DNA from: Mycolicibacterium flavescens
Lineage (GTDB): Bacteria > Actinomycetota > Actinomycetes > Mycobacteriales > Mycobacteriaceae
Direction: 5' to 3'
DNA: 64,000 bases
NCBI RefSeq assembly: GCF_001722335.1
Contig: NZ_MIHA01000011.1
Coordinates: 134,539 to 198,538 of the forward strand
Part shown: piece after piece, positions 19,834-28,971 of the stretch
Position numbering within the stretch: the first letter of the stretch is position 1
Layout of the letters: each line of letters begins with the position of its first letter
Made by a program: the position numbers and the translations under genes
The notes under the pieces: generated by a model
The model's database searches: none
What the model saw: the letters and a program-made list of their open reading frames with translations, nothing else
What the model was told of the DNA's origin: nothing

Positions 19834-20806
19834 GCGGGCGGTGGTCACCGGCGGCGGCGGCTTCATCGGCGCGTACCTGACCAAACGGATGGTGGCCGAC
19901 GGGTGGTCGGTCGCGGTGGTCGACAACATGGTCCGCGGCGACGCCCGGCGGTTCGCCGACGTCGCCGACGACGTCGAGTTGTTCACCTGTGACGTGCGTG
20001 ACCAGGCCGCGCTGGAGAAGGCGTTCGCCGGCGCGGACGTCGTCATGCACCTGGCGGCGGTCAACGGCACCGAGAACTTCTACACCAACCCCGAACTGGT
20101 GCTCGAGGTCGGCATGCTCGGGGCGCTGGCGGTCACCAACGCGGCCCGGGCGGCCGACGTGCCGGACCTGGTGTTCGCCTCGACCGCGGAGGTCTACCAG
20201 ACGCCCGCGGTGATCCCGACCCCGGAGACCATCCCGCTGATGCTGCCCGACAGCCTCAACCCGCGGTACTCCTACGGCGGCGGCAAGATCGTCAGCGAGC
20301 TGATCGCGTTCAACTACGGCCGCGAGCACTACCGCAAGGTGCAGATCTTCCGGCCCCACAACATCTTCGGGCCCGACATGGGCTGGAAGCACGTCGAGCC
20401 GCAGTTCATCATGCGGGCGCTGGCGGCCAAGGACGCCGGCGACGGGACGTTCCCGATCCAGGGCGACGGCACCGAGACGCGGTCGTTCCTGTACGTCGAC
20501 GACTGCGTCGACGGAATCCTGACGATGTACGAAAAGGGCGGGCACCGCGAGATCTACCACATCGGCAGCGAAGACGAGATCACGATCCGCGAGCTGGCCG
20601 GCCGGATCGGCAAGATCGTCGGCATCGACCTCGACATCCGTCCGGGTGCACTGCCCGAGGGCGGAACTCGGCGACGCTGCCCGGACGTCACCAAGATGCG
20701 CGGGCTCGGGTGGTCACCGCTGGTGAGCCTCGACGACGGGCTCGAGCGCACCGTGGCGTGGTACCGCGAGCACCGCGACGACAAACCGGCCAACGACCTG
20801 ATGTAG
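19826..20806 (+). CDS. NAD-dependent nucleotide-sugar epimerase/dehydratase
   Basis: 326 residues, extended short-chain dehydrogenase. Visible are VVTGGGGFIGAYL (NAD loop), VVDNMVRGD, MHLAAVNG, FASTAEVY with the catalytic serine/threonine, and YGGGK with the catalytic Tyr and Lys. Substrate-domain features include QIFRPHNIFGPDMGW and GDGTETRSFLYVDDCVDG. It would epimerise or dehydrate a UDP- or GDP-sugar. Co-translation with the uronate-forming dehydrogenase (8-bp overlap) suggests it acts on the same precursor, for instance as a UDP-uronate epimerase. The unit ends at a strong bidirectional terminator. Confidence 0.88.
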   Translation: MSRRAVVTGGGGFIGAYLTKRMVADGWSVAVVDNMVRGDARRFADVADDVELFTCDVRDQAALEKAFAGADVVMHLAAVNGTENFYTNPELVLEVGMLGALAVTNAARAADVPDLVFASTAEVYQTPAVIPTPETIPLMLPDSLNPRYSYGGGKIVSELIAFNYGREHYRKVQIFRPHNIFGPDMGWKHVEPQFIMRALAAKDAGDGTFPIQGDGTETRSFLYVDDCVDGILTMYEKGGHREIYHIGSEDEITIRELAGRIGKIVGIDLDIRPGALPEGGTRRRCPDVTKMRGLGWSPLVSLDDGLERTVAWYREHRDDKPANDLM

Positions 20807-20822
20807 TTCGGTCCGTCAACCA

Positions 20823-20856
20823 AAAAGCCGGGAACCCGTTGAGGTTCCCGGCTTTT
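20823..20856. terminator. Bidirectional terminator between epimerase and PGRS-type gene
   Basis: Perfect stem AAAAGCCGGGAACC / GGTTCCCGGCTTTT with a 6-nt loop. The A-run and T-run at its two ends make it usable from both converging genes. Confidence 0.88.
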
Positions 20857-20870
20857 CGGATCTCTGACGG

Positions 20871-22667
20871 TCAGTCGCCGTCGCCGCCACCTTCGGCGCC
20901 GCCGCCGGAAGTCCCGCTGCCGGTGCCGTCGGCGCCGTCGCTGCCGTGCGGGCCGCCGCCCTGCCCGGTTCCGCCGTCGCCGCCGGTTCCGCCGATGCCG
21001 GTTCCGTTGGTCGCGGTGCCGTTGCCGCCCTTGCCGCCGACGCCGCCGGGCGCGTCGAACACACCCAGCACGCCGTCGCCACCATCGCCGCCGTTGCCGC
21101 CCTGCGCGGTGCCGTCGTCGGTCGTGGCGTCCCCGCCGTGGCCGCCGCGACCGCTGGGCGCCTGCCAGCCACCCTGGCCGCCCTGGCCGCCGTCGCCGCC
21201 GGTGGCGTCACCGGTGCCCGCGTCGGCGTCGCCGCCTTCACCGCCCCGGCCGCCGTAGCCGTCCCAGGCCGAACTGGCGCCGTCGCCGCCGTTGCCGCCG
21301 ACCGCGTTGCCCACACCGGTGCTGGCGTCGCCGCCGTGTCCGCCGTGCGCGTGGTCGGCGCCGCCGTTGGCCGCGGTGTTGCCGAAGAAGGCGGAGTCGC
21401 CCGAAGCGCCGCCGTTACCGCCGGTGGCATTCCCGACCGGGGTGCTGGCATTGCCGCCGTCGCCGCCGGTGCCGCTGCGGCCGTCGAAACCGGTCCGGCC
21501 GCCGTCGCCGCCGTCACCGCCGACCGCGTCACCGTTGACGGTGGTCGTCGCGTCGCCGCCCACCCCGCCGACGCCGCCGGCGCCGGTCAACAGGTCATGG
21601 TTGCCGCCGTTGCCGCCGTCGCCGCCCTGGGTGTCCCCGGTGCCGGTGGCCGCACCGCCGGCCCCGCCGGCACCACCCGTGCCGATCAGTCCGACGTTGC
21701 CGCCTGCACCGCCGTCGCCGCCGGTCGCCGACCCGTTCGTGGCGGTGGCGACACCGCCTGCGCCGCCTGCGCCACCGGTGCCGACGAAGAGGCCGCCGTC
21801 ACCGCCGCGGCCACCGTTGCCCGCGACCACGCCGTCCTCGCCGGTGGCGTCGCCGCCCCTGCCGCCCTCGCCGCCGTTACCGAACACGAGCCCGCCGCGA
21901 CCGCCGTTGCCGCCGTCCTCGCCGGCCGCGCCGTCGCCGCCCTTACCGCCCGAGCCGACGAACAGACCGCCGTTGCCGCCGTCCTGGCCTTCGGCTCCGG
22001 CCGCGCCGTTACCGAACAGGACGCCGCCGTGCTCACCGGGCGCCTCGCCGTTGCGCACGAACACGCGGAACACGTCGTTCGCGACGGCCATCGGATCCTG
22101 CTGCAGCGAGACCGCCGACATCTCCGTCATCGCCCGCTGGAAGGTCGCGCCCAGCTGGGGGCCGATCAGGCTGCCGACCTCGACGTAGTTGATCGCCAAC
22201 CCGGCACCCGCCTGCGCGGCCGTGACGGCCGCCAGCGGCGTCGCCACCAACGTCCACGGGCGCTCGTAGAAGATCCGCACCGAGTGCGGCCAGCCGGCGA
22301 TCGGCGGGTCGTCGTTGTGGGTCGGGTACGTGAAGTAGTCGCGGATGCCCTCGAACAGCGCCTCGCCCGGATTGAACGCGGCGGCCGCGGGGGCTGGCGG
22401 GCCCGACGAATCACCGGGCTCAGCTGCCGGGGTGGGCGCGGCCGCCGAGCCGAACAGCAGCGGCTCAGACGAGTTCACCAGCCGGATGCTCTCCGCGTAC
22501 AGGCTGTTCGGCGTCGCGTAGGCGCCGAGCGGCCTGGCCGGTAACTCCGGCGCGCTGCTCAGCCCCTCGGTACCGAACGCGGCACCCGCCGCGGCAAGTG
22601 CGCCCATTGCCACTACGGCGCGGACGCGATGGCTGCGCTCTCTGTGCACGTTGTGTCTCCCCACCAT
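20871..22667 (-). CDS. Secreted PGRS-type glycine-rich repeat protein lacking a PE domain
   Basis: 598 residues. A basic N-terminus and a hydrophobic stretch (VVAMGALAAAGAAFG) form a probable signal peptide. About 180 residues of non-repetitive sequence follow, including FERAPW-like aromatic patches and LVATPLAAVTAAQAGAGLAIN. From about residue 215 to the end the protein is made of GGxGGx repeats with interspersed NGG, GGDGG and short hydrophobic breaks (LFVGSGG, LIGTGG). This is the composition and periodicity of the PGRS domain of PE_PGRS proteins, but the N-terminal PE helix pair is absent. It is likely exported and surface-located. It lies inside the polysaccharide locus on the opposite strand. 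Length polymorphism would be expected. Confidence 0.8.
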   Translation of the reverse strand: MVGRHNVHRERSHRVRAVVAMGALAAAGAAFGTEGLSSAPELPARPLGAYATPNSLYAESIRLVNSSEPLLFGSAAAPTPAAEPGDSSGPPAPAAAAFNPGEALFEGIRDYFTYPTHNDDPPIAGWPHSVRIFYERPWTLVATPLAAVTAAQAGAGLAINYVEVGSLIGPQLGATFQRAMTEMSAVSLQQDPMAVANDVFRVFVRNGEAPGEHGGVLFGNGAAGAEGQDGGNGGLFVGSGGKGGDGAAGEDGGNGGRGGLVFGNGGEGGRGGDATGEDGVVAGNGGRGGDGGLFVGTGGAGGAGGVATATNGSATGGDGGAGGNVGLIGTGGAGGAGGAATGTGDTQGGDGGNGGNHDLLTGAGGVGGVGGDATTTVNGDAVGGDGGDGGRTGFDGRSGTGGDGGNASTPVGNATGGNGGASGDSAFFGNTAANGGADHAHGGHGGDASTGVGNAVGGNGGDGASSAWDGYGGRGGEGGDADAGTGDATGGDGGQGGQGGWQAPSGRGGHGGDATTDDGTAQGGNGGDGGDGVLGVFDAPGGVGGKGGNGTATNGTGIGGTGGDGGTGQGGGPHGSDGADGTGSGTSGGGAEGGGDGD

Positions 22668-22987
22668 TGCAGAGTTCCTTTCCCGGTGATCCGGAGATAG
22701 GTTGCCGCGGCTACGCGTCAGAACCGATTGGCAAAGATAATGTCATCCTCCCAGACAATTCCGCAATACGGAGCCATTTCCGGATTGGAGTGGGCGGTCG
22801 GAAATGTCGCCACGCCGTACTGCGAAGCGCGTACTGATCGACGAAATCAACGTCACAAATGGCGATTGCCAACCGGCCGGAGTTCGCTGAGATGGGCGTG
22901 TCACCGCGTTGCGGCAGGATGACGCGGTAGGCAGTTCCGTCAGCGAATTGTCCATAATCGCGGCTGTGCGATAAACGTTGCGCCACC

Positions 22988-23009
22988 GTTTCCCGCGGGC
23001 CCGGGAAAC
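22988..23009. promoter_or_regulatory. Inverted repeat, possible operator
   Basis: GTTTCCCG-N6-CGGGAAAC, perfect 8-bp arms, in the long non-coding region about 320 bp upstream of the PGRS-type gene. No known regulator is assigned. Confidence 0.35.
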
Positions 23010-23164
23010 TTTCATGATCAGGCAATTCGCGAAACTTTAACACCGCCGCGCCCGTAGCGCCCGGCAACCGCCGCGCGGCGGGCCGCAACGTGCGCCGTGC
23101 GGTTGTGCGGGGTGGGTTGCGCGACTGGTTGGGGCGGGCCGCGACGATGCGCCGGTGGGTTTGC

Positions 23165-23188
23165 CGATCACGGATTCTGACGTGATCG
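23165..23188. promoter_or_regulatory. Inverted repeat, possible operator
   Basis: CGATCACG-N8-CGTGATCG, perfect 8-bp arms, in the long non-coding region. The arm and spacing suit a dimeric regulator; none is identified. Confidence 0.35.
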
Positions 23189-23374
23189 CAAATAAGAGGT
23201 CGCGCGGGACAGCGGGCGGGTGAGTTCGTTATTTGTCCATTGTGCCGATTACCCGGCATCCGAACGGTCGCGATCGTTACCGTCGAAATTGGGCGCTGTG
23301 CAAAGTCGATTTCATCGTCCCAGCAACATCGATTGACAGCCGTGCGGCAAACCGGTGGATGTGCTGGACGAGGA

Positions 23375-24031
23375 TCATCCGGCGGGCGGGCCCCCGACCG
23401 GGTTGTCGGCCCACAGCCGGGGCAGCGACACGCCGCAGCGCTCGAGCAGTTCGCGTACCAGGGGCAACCCGATGCCGACGACGGCCGAGGGGTCGCCGTC
23501 CACGCCGTCGATGAACCAGCCGCCGAGCCCGTCGAGTGTGAACCCGCCCGCCACCGCGGTCGGCTCACCGCTGTCCACATATGCGGCGAGGTCGGTGGCG
23601 CTGGGGCGGCCGAACCGGACGGTCGTCGCGGCGGCCTGCGCGACCCGGTGGGTCAACGCGCCGCGCTGGAACCGCAGCACGCAGTGGCCGGTGTGCAGGA
23701 CGCCGGCGCTGCCGGCCATCTGCCGCCACCCGGCCAGTGCCGCGTCGGCCGAGGCGGGCTTGCCGTGCAGTTCGCCGTCACGGAACAACATGGAGTCGCA
23801 GCCGATCACCACGCAGTCGGCGGCCAGCGCCGGGCTCAGTTCAGCGCCGACAGCGTCGGCCTTGGCGGTGGCCAGCGCGACCGTCACCTCCGCGGGCGTC
23901 GCGGCCGCGGACAGGCTCGCCGCGACCGCGTCCTCGTCCACTCCGGAGACAACCACGATCGGCTCGATTCCAGCCTGCCGCAACACTTTCCGGCGACCGG
24001 AGGATGCGGATGCGAGGACGACGCGCGTCAT
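23375..24031 (-). CDS. maf: Maf-like nucleotide pyrophosphatase
   Basis: 218 residues from ATG 24031. The family opening [19 protein letters not shown] and motifs VIGCDSMLF and [11 protein letters not shown] are plain. Maf proteins hydrolyse non-canonical or modified nucleoside triphosphates to monophosphates and are linked to septum formation. The ATG overlaps the accE5 stop by 4 bp, continuing an accD5-accE5-maf operon as in M. tuberculosis (Rv3280-Rv3282). The longer upstream frame lies within accE5 and was not used. Confidence 0.93.
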   Translation of the reverse strand: MTRVVLASASSGRRKVLRQAGIEPIVVVSGVDEDAVAASLSAAATPAEVTVALATAKADAVGAELSPALAADCVVIGCDSMLFRDGELHGKPASADAALAGWRQMAGSAGVLHTGHCVLRFQRGALTHRVAQAAATTVRFGRPSATDLAAYVDSGEPTAVAGGFTLDGLGGWFIDGVDGDPSAVVGIGLPLVRELLERCGVSLPRLWADNPVGGPPAG

Positions 24032-24315
24032 CGACGGCGCATGTGTGTCCGTTCCACGAGCGTCACCTGTTGCCAGCTGAACGGCGAGTACCGCAGCCGG
24101 TCGACCGGGTGACCCCACAGGTTCTCTTCCTGCTCGCGCGGTTCGGCAGGCGCCCCCGCCGCGGCGGCGAGCACCGCGAGCACCGCGGCCAGTTCCTCAT
24201 CGGAAGGCTTACCGCTGAGCACCTGGATGTGCGGCTCATGCTTGGCTGCTTCGTCGCTCACGTCGGCCGCCTTCTCGTTCGCTGTCATAGGAGCTGGATC
24301 GTTCGCTCCGCTCAC
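24028..24315 (-). CDS. accE5: Acyl-CoA carboxylase epsilon subunit
   Basis: 95 residues. The variable N-terminus precedes the conserved [23 protein letters not shown] and the C-terminal [20 protein letters not shown]. The epsilon subunit binds the AccA3-AccD5 complex and stimulates propionyl-/acetyl-CoA carboxylation. It overlaps accD5 upstream and maf downstream by 4 bp each, so the three are translated as a unit. Size and position match Rv3281, although that protein has a longer N-terminus. Confidence 0.93.
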   Translation of the reverse strand: MSGANDPAPMTANEKAADVSDEAAKHEPHIQVLSGKPSDEELAAVLAVLAAAAGAPAEPREQEENLWGHPVDRLRYSPFSWQQVTLVERTHMRRR

Positions 24316-25952
24316 AGCGGAATGTTCCCGTGCTTCTTCGGCGGCGTCTGCGTGATCTTGCGTTCCAGCAGCCGCAGCGCGTTGGCGACATACCCGCGCG
24401 TGTGCGACGGCGGGATCACCGCGTCGACGTAACCGCGCTCGGCGGCGACATACGGGTTGACGAGCGTGTCCTCGTAGTCCTGCTGCAGCTGCAGCCGCAG
24501 GGCGTCGACGTCCTCACCCTTCTTGGCCGCCTCGGAGAGCTGCTGGCGGTAGACGAACCCGACCGCGCCCGCGGCACCCATCACCGCGATCTGCGCGGTC
24601 GGCCACGCCACGTTCACGTCGGCGCCCATCTCCTTGGACCCCATCACGCAGTACGCACCGCCGTAGGCCTTGCGGGTGATCACCGTGATCTTGGCGACCG
24701 TGGCCTCCCCGTAGGCGTAGAGCAGCTTGGCGCCGCGGCGGATGATGCCGTTGTACTCCTGGCCGGTGCCGGGCAGGAAGCCGGGCACGTCGACCAGCAT
24801 CACGATCGGCACGTTGAAGCAGTCGCAGGTCCGGATGAAGCGGGCGGCCTTCTCGGAGGCGTTGATGTCGAGGCAGCCGGCGAACTGCGTCGGCTGGTTG
24901 GCCACGATGCCCACCGACCGGCCCTCGATGCGGCCGAACCCGACGATGATGTTCTGCGCGTAACCGGCCTGCACCTCGAGGAACTCGTCCTCGTCGAGGA
25001 TGCGGGTGATCACCTCGTGCATGTCGTAGGGCTGGTTCGGCGAATCCGGGATCAGCGTGTCGAGCTCGAGGTCCTCGTCGGTGAGGTTGTCCTCGATCGG
25101 GCCCTCGGGCACCGGCTCGGAGAAGCGCGGCGGATCGGCGTAGTTGTTGCTCGGCAGGTAGCTCAGCAGCTCGCGCACGTAGTCGAACGCGTCCTGCTCG
25201 CCGGAGGCGACGTAGTGCGCGGTGCCCGACTTCGCCATGTGCGTGTGCGCGCCGCCGAGCTCCTCCATCGTGACGTCCTCACCGGTGACGGTCTTGATCA
25301 CGTCGGGGCCGGTGATGAACATCTGGCTGGTCTGGTCGACCATCACGATGAAGTCGGTCAGCGCGGGGGAGTACACGTGGCCGCCGGCGGCCGCACCCAT
25401 GATCAGCGAGATCTGCGGGATCACCCCGGACGCCATGATGTTGTTGTGGAAGATCTGGCTGTACAGGCCCAGCGACACCACACCCTCCTGGATGCGGGCG
25501 CCGGCGCCGTCGTTGATGCCGATCAGCGGCCGGCCGGTCTTGATCGCCAGCTCCTGCACCTTGACGATCTTCTCGCCGTACACCTCGCCGAGGCTGCCGC
25601 CGAACACCGAGACGTCCTGGCTGAAGATGCACACCTCGCGGCCGTCGATGGTGCCGTACCCGGTGACCACACCGTCGCCGAACGGGCGCTTGTCGGCGAG
25701 CCCGAAATTGGTGCTGCGGTGCCGCGCCAGAGCGTCGAGTTCGACGAACGACCCCTCGTCGAGCAGACCCAGAATGCGTTCGCGCGCAGTCAGCTTGCCC
25801 TTCGCGTGAATCTTCTCGACCGCGGCCTCACCGACCGGGTGCAGCGTCTCCTCGGTCCGCCTACGCAGATCCGCCAGCTTGCCCGCGGTGGTGTGGATGT
25901 CGATCTCGTGTTCGCCCGAGGGTTCGACCGACTGTTCGCTAACGCTCGTCAT
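24312..25952 (-). CDS. accD5: Acyl-CoA (propionyl-CoA) carboxylase beta subunit
   Basis: 546 residues, carboxyltransferase of the crotonase-like fold. Features seen are [35 protein letters not shown] (N-terminal oxyanion glycines), the acyl-CoA region, and [15 protein letters not shown] [14 protein letters not shown] with [17 protein letters not shown] in the C-terminal half. It transfers CO2 from biotin on AccA3 to propionyl- or acetyl-CoA, giving methylmalonyl- or malonyl-CoA. It heads the accD5-accE5-maf operon. Matches Rv3280. Confidence 0.96.
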   Translation of the reverse strand: MTSVSEQSVEPSGEHEIDIHTTAGKLADLRRRTEETLHPVGEAAVEKIHAKGKLTARERILGLLDEGSFVELDALARHRSTNFGLADKRPFGDGVVTGYGTIDGREVCIFSQDVSVFGGSLGEVYGEKIVKVQELAIKTGRPLIGINDGAGARIQEGVVSLGLYSQIFHNNIMASGVIPQISLIMGAAAGGHVYSPALTDFIVMVDQTSQMFITGPDVIKTVTGEDVTMEELGGAHTHMAKSGTAHYVASGEQDAFDYVRELLSYLPSNNYADPPRFSEPVPEGPIEDNLTDEDLELDTLIPDSPNQPYDMHEVITRILDEDEFLEVQAGYAQNIIVGFGRIEGRSVGIVANQPTQFAGCLDINASEKAARFIRTCDCFNVPIVMLVDVPGFLPGTGQEYNGIIRRGAKLLYAYGEATVAKITVITRKAYGGAYCVMGSKEMGADVNVAWPTAQIAVMGAAGAVGFVYRQQLSEAAKKGEDVDALRLQLQQDYEDTLVNPYVAAERGYVDAVIPPSHTRGYVANALRLLERKITQTPPKKHGNIPL

Positions 25953-25987
25953 GGTCGTCGATGCTAACGAACGGCCTTAATGTCTCC

Positions 25988-26746
25988 TTAAGCAGGCTTG
26001 CGCAGAACCACTGCGGCGAAGCTCGTCAGCGCGGGCACCGGGTGCTTGAGCAGGAAGCGGGTCTTGGCGCGCTCGATCGCGTCCAGCGGCTTGATCACGT
26101 GGTAGTAGTGATGCCCGAACGCGCCGTGCCACTGCTCGACCTGGAATCCGACGCTCTCGAACCGCCGGATCGCGCGCTTGGTCGGACCGGTCGTCCACCG
26201 GTAGTACGCCGGGAACTTGTCCATGTTGCCCATCTGCAGGCGGCCGGGCTGCAGCTTGTCGACGACCGCGAGCGCCGCCTTCTCCGGGATCAGTTTGTTC
26301 ACCACGAACGGAAAGGTGAACAGCGTGGGGAAGTAGTGCACCGACAGGCCGCCCGGGCGCAGCAGGTTGAAGCAGTTCTGGTGAAACGTGCGCGCGTCGG
26401 GCAGGTGCTCGCACAACATCTTCGAGAACACCAGGTCGTAGGTGTTGTGCTCCTCGGTGATCGGCTGGCACAGGTCGGCCACCCGCGTCTGTACCTCACC
26501 GTTGGCCTTGGACAGCTCGTTGGCCGAAATGTCAATGACCACACGGTGTTCGACGAAGCCCCACCGCTCCGCGTCGCCGATGACCGGGTTGGCGCCGCCG
26601 CCCAGCTCGGCCACCCGGTTGACGCCCTCGCGCTGCGCCAGGTCGTGGACGAAGTCGTCGTAGCCCTTCCACAGGGTGTCGAGGTCGGTGTATCCAACTT
26701 GGCCGTCACGGCTCATCACCGTGCTGGCGAAGTCGTCAATTCCCAT
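25988..26746 (-). CDS. Class I SAM-dependent methyltransferase
   Basis: 252 residues with a Rossmann-type methyltransferase core: VAELGGGANPVIGD (motif I, with GG rather than the usual GCGxG), VVIDISANEL, YDLVFSKMLCEHLPDARTF and LLRPGGLSVHYFPTLFTFPF. It probably methylates a sugar hydroxyl or carboxyl, or a lipid-linked intermediate, in the cytosol. It is divergent from the glycosyltransferase at 27.1 kb and lies 35 bp from accD5 on the same strand. It is not part of the M. tuberculosis interval, so I group it with the polysaccharide locus. Substrate unknown. Confidence 0.8.
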   Translation of the reverse strand: MGIDDFASTVMSRDGQVGYTDLDTLWKGYDDFVHDLAQREGVNRVAELGGGANPVIGDAERWGFVEHRVVIDISANELSKANGEVQTRVADLCQPITEEHNTYDLVFSKMLCEHLPDARTFHQNCFNLLRPGGLSVHYFPTLFTFPFVVNKLIPEKAALAVVDKLQPGRLQMGNMDKFPAYYRWTTGPTKRAIRRFESVGFQVEQWHGAFGHHYYHVIKPLDAIERAKTRFLLKHPVPALTSFAAVVLRKPA

Positions 26747-27106
26747 GTCATCACTTCCGGTGGTTATTTGCTGAAGGCCACACTATACCCGGTGAACGCG
26801 AACTCTCGCGCCACGAGGAAGCGGCCGGCGAACACCTCCGCCACGAGCCTCGACGGTGCGGCCCGACGCCCGCCGGGGTGGCTGAACACACCGCGCGCGG
26901 CGGCTCTAGCTGCGACGATTCCGAGGGGCCGCGGACACGCCAGGTGCGTCGTGCGCTCGCAGGCCTGGCGGCACATATATGGTGTTGGCGCAGATGAGCT
27001 TGTGACGACGACCGATTTGCGGTTCTATTAGTGCCGTTCCGATCGGATCAGACATGTAGCTATTCGTCGGCAAACGACCAACTCGCCGTTCAAGGGACGT
27101 ATAAGC
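26747..27106. other. Divergent intergenic region of the main polysaccharide operon
   Basis: 360 bp between the methyltransferase and the first glycosyltransferase. It must hold both promoters, and the AT-rich 26980-27100 segment is the likely site for the long rightward operon. A short minus-strand frame (26764-26976) ends with a methyltransferase-tail-like stretch, but I do not accept it as a gene. Confidence 0.5.
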
Positions 27107-28255
27107 GTGCAATCGAATCGCAGGTATGACGGGGTCGACGGCCCCAAGGTGGCGATCGCGCACGACTACCTGACGCAGCTGGGCGGCGCGGAGAAGATCG
27201 TGCTGTCGATGAGCAAAGCCTTCCCCGAAGCGCCGATCTACACGATGCTCTACGAGCCCTCGACCACCTACCCCGAGTTCGCTGACCTCGACGTGCGGGT
27301 GTCGGGGCTGAACCGGTTCGGCCTTGCCCGCAAACACCACCGGGCGTTTCTGCCGGTGCTGCCGGCGGTCGCCAACTCGATGTTCGTCGACGCCGACGTC
27401 GTGATCACCAGCACCAGCGGCTGGGCGCACGGGTTCCGTACCCGCGGGCGCAAGCTGATCTACTGCTATTCGCCGGCGCGCTGGCTGTACCTGTCGGACA
27501 AGTACCTCGGCTCCGACAGCGGCCTGATCAAGCGGGCCGGGCTGGCGCTGACCGCGCCCTACCTCAAGGCGTGGGACCGCAAGATGGCTCACGGGTCCGA
27601 CCGGTACCTGGCGATCTCGACGCTGATCCAGGGTCGGATCAAACAGACCTACGGCATCGACTCGGACGTGCTGTTCGCCCCGGTTGCCATGTCGCAGAAC
27701 TTCACCACCGAACCGGTGCCACAACTGGGGGCCGACGACGACGGCTTCTACCTCGTGGTGTCGCGGCTGCTGCCCTACAAGAACGTCGACGTGATCGTGC
27801 GCGCCTTCCGCGACGTCCCGGCCGGCGCCGACCGGCGTCTGGTCGTGGTCGGGAAGGGGCCCGACGCCGAACGCCTGGCCGCGATGAAGACACCCAACGT
27901 CACGATGCTCTCGGACCTGACCGACGGCCAGATGGCGTGGCTGTACAAGAACTGCCGCGCACTGCTGGCCGCCAGCTACGAAGACTTCGGCCTGACCCCG
28001 ATCGAGGCCGGGGTGTGGGGACGGCCAAGTGTGGCACTGCGATTCGGCGGCTTCCTGGACACCATCGACGAAGGTGTGACGGGCATGTACTTCGACGAAC
28101 CCGAGCCGCGCGCGATCGCCGCGGCGCTCGACCGGTTCGAGGCCGCCACCTTCGACCCGGACAAGATCCGCCGCCACGTCGAGCAGTTCACCGAGGAACG
28201 CTTCGCCGAGAAACTGTATGCAGCCGTCGACAAGCTGGCAGCGGATGCCACCTGA
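27107..28255 (+). CDS. GT4-family glycosyltransferase
   Basis: 382 residues from GTG 27107, with AAGGGA upstream. The opening VAIAHDYLTQLGGAEKIVLSMSKAFPEAPIYTM is characteristic of WbaZ/mannosyltransferase-like GT4 enzymes. The donor site has YLVVSRLLPYKNVDVIVRAF, LVVVGKGPDAERL and ASYEDFGLTPIEAGVWGRPSVALRFGG. It would extend the lipid-linked oligosaccharide, plausibly with mannose; manB at the far end of the window supplies GDP-mannose. It is first in a run of six tightly spaced rightward genes ending with Wzx. Confidence 0.85.
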   Translation: MQSNRRYDGVDGPKVAIAHDYLTQLGGAEKIVLSMSKAFPEAPIYTMLYEPSTTYPEFADLDVRVSGLNRFGLARKHHRAFLPVLPAVANSMFVDADVVITSTSGWAHGFRTRGRKLIYCYSPARWLYLSDKYLGSDSGLIKRAGLALTAPYLKAWDRKMAHGSDRYLAISTLIQGRIKQTYGIDSDVLFAPVAMSQNFTTEPVPQLGADDDGFYLVVSRLLPYKNVDVIVRAFRDVPAGADRRLVVVGKGPDAERLAAMKTPNVTMLSDLTDGQMAWLYKNCRALLAASYEDFGLTPIEAGVWGRPSVALRFGGFLDTIDEGVTGMYFDEPEPRAIAAALDRFEAATFDPDKIRRHVEQFTEERFAEKLYAAVDKLAADAT

Positions 28256-28291
28256 CCGTCGCGACTCGGATCCCGAACAGGAGCGCACCCG

Positions 28292-28969
28292 ATGAGCCGA
28301 CCGCCGGCCGTCACCGATCCTCAGATCGTCGCCCGCAAAGTCGCTGCGGCGCCGGGCCTTCGGATGCCGCCGCCGCCGAAGTACGACCTGCGGCCCGACG
28401 GCCGGGTCGACAACTACCGCATGCAGGACATGGGGCTGCTCCGCAAGGCGCGAAACCGCGTCGGGCAGCTGCTCTACAACATGGTGGTCACCTACATCCC
28501 GTCGCACCACGTGCGGCTGGCCTACCTGCGGGCGTTCGGGGCCAAGATCGGCAAGGGTTCCTCGGTGAACCGCGGCACCACGATCCTGGACATCGAGTTC
28601 CTCACCATCGGTGACGACTGCTGCGTCGGGGCCCGCTGCATGCTCGACGCGCGCGCCGGGCTCTACCTGGGCGACAACGTGATTCTGGCCAGCGACGTGC
28701 ACATGCTCGGCGGAGGGCACGACATCAACCACCCCGACTTCCTGCCGGTGCCCAACCCCACGGTGGTCGAGGACTACGTGTGGATCGCCAGCCGGGCCAT
28801 GACGCTGCCGTGCCACATCGGCCGCGGTGCGGTGGTGGCCGCCCAAGCGGTGGTGATCAAGGACGTCGGCGAACTCGAGGTGGTCGGCGGCAACCCCGCG
28901 AAGGTGATCGCCAAACGCGACCCGGAAGGGTTGCAGTACAGCGGCAGGTTCCGCGCACCGTTCTGGTGA
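28292..28969 (+). CDS. Left-handed beta-helix acyltransferase, copy 2
   Basis: 225 residues from ATG 28292. It shares with the other two copies the start VARKVAAAPGLRMPPPP, a middle segment (LYNMVVTYIPSHHVRLAYLRAFGAKIG) and hexapeptide repeats ending in GGHDINHPDFLPVPNPTVVEDYVWI, where the histidine of HDI is the likely catalytic base. It would O-acetylate a sugar hydroxyl using acetyl-CoA. Together with the following glycosyltransferase it forms a module that is repeated at 30.2-32 kb. Confidence 0.85.
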   Translation: MSRPPAVTDPQIVARKVAAAPGLRMPPPPKYDLRPDGRVDNYRMQDMGLLRKARNRVGQLLYNMVVTYIPSHHVRLAYLRAFGAKIGKGSSVNRGTTILDIEFLTIGDDCCVGARCMLDARAGLYLGDNVILASDVHMLGGGHDINHPDFLPVPNPTVVEDYVWIASRAMTLPCHIGRGAVVAAQAVVIKDVGELEVVGGNPAKVIAKRDPEGLQYSGRFRAPFW

Positions 28970-28971
28970 GC

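Larger units (their letters stand above)
22668..23374. other. 707-bp non-coding region upstream of the PGRS-type gene
   Basis: This stretch is distinctly more AT-rich than its flanks and has no convincing gene: long minus-strand frames in it run through into maf in another frame and show no family features. It holds at least two clear dyads (listed separately). It probably contains the PGRS-gene promoter with an extended regulatory region, and could be a remnant of an older gene. Confidence 0.5.

Noticed and set aside
20900..22000. Dense short repeats that might suggest a CRISPR array
   Set aside because: The repeats are codon-periodic GGN triplets inside one coding frame, with no constant repeat-spacer spacing and no cas genes.
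20946..22544. Long plus-strand open frames (up to 532 codons) over the PGRS-type gene
   Set aside because: They are antisense shadows of GGC/GGT-rich repeats, giving alanine/valine or proline/serine strings with no start context or domain.
22711..23580. 289-codon minus-strand frame across the non-coding region and into maf
   Set aside because: Its distal part is a shadow of maf in another frame, and the remainder shows no family motif, start signal or consistent codon bias.
26764..26976. 70-codon minus-strand frame between the methyltransferase and the first glycosyltransferase
   Set aside because: The end (VFAGRFLVAREFAFTGYSVAF) looks faintly like a methyltransferase tail, but there is no domain and no ribosome site; at most a gene remnant.
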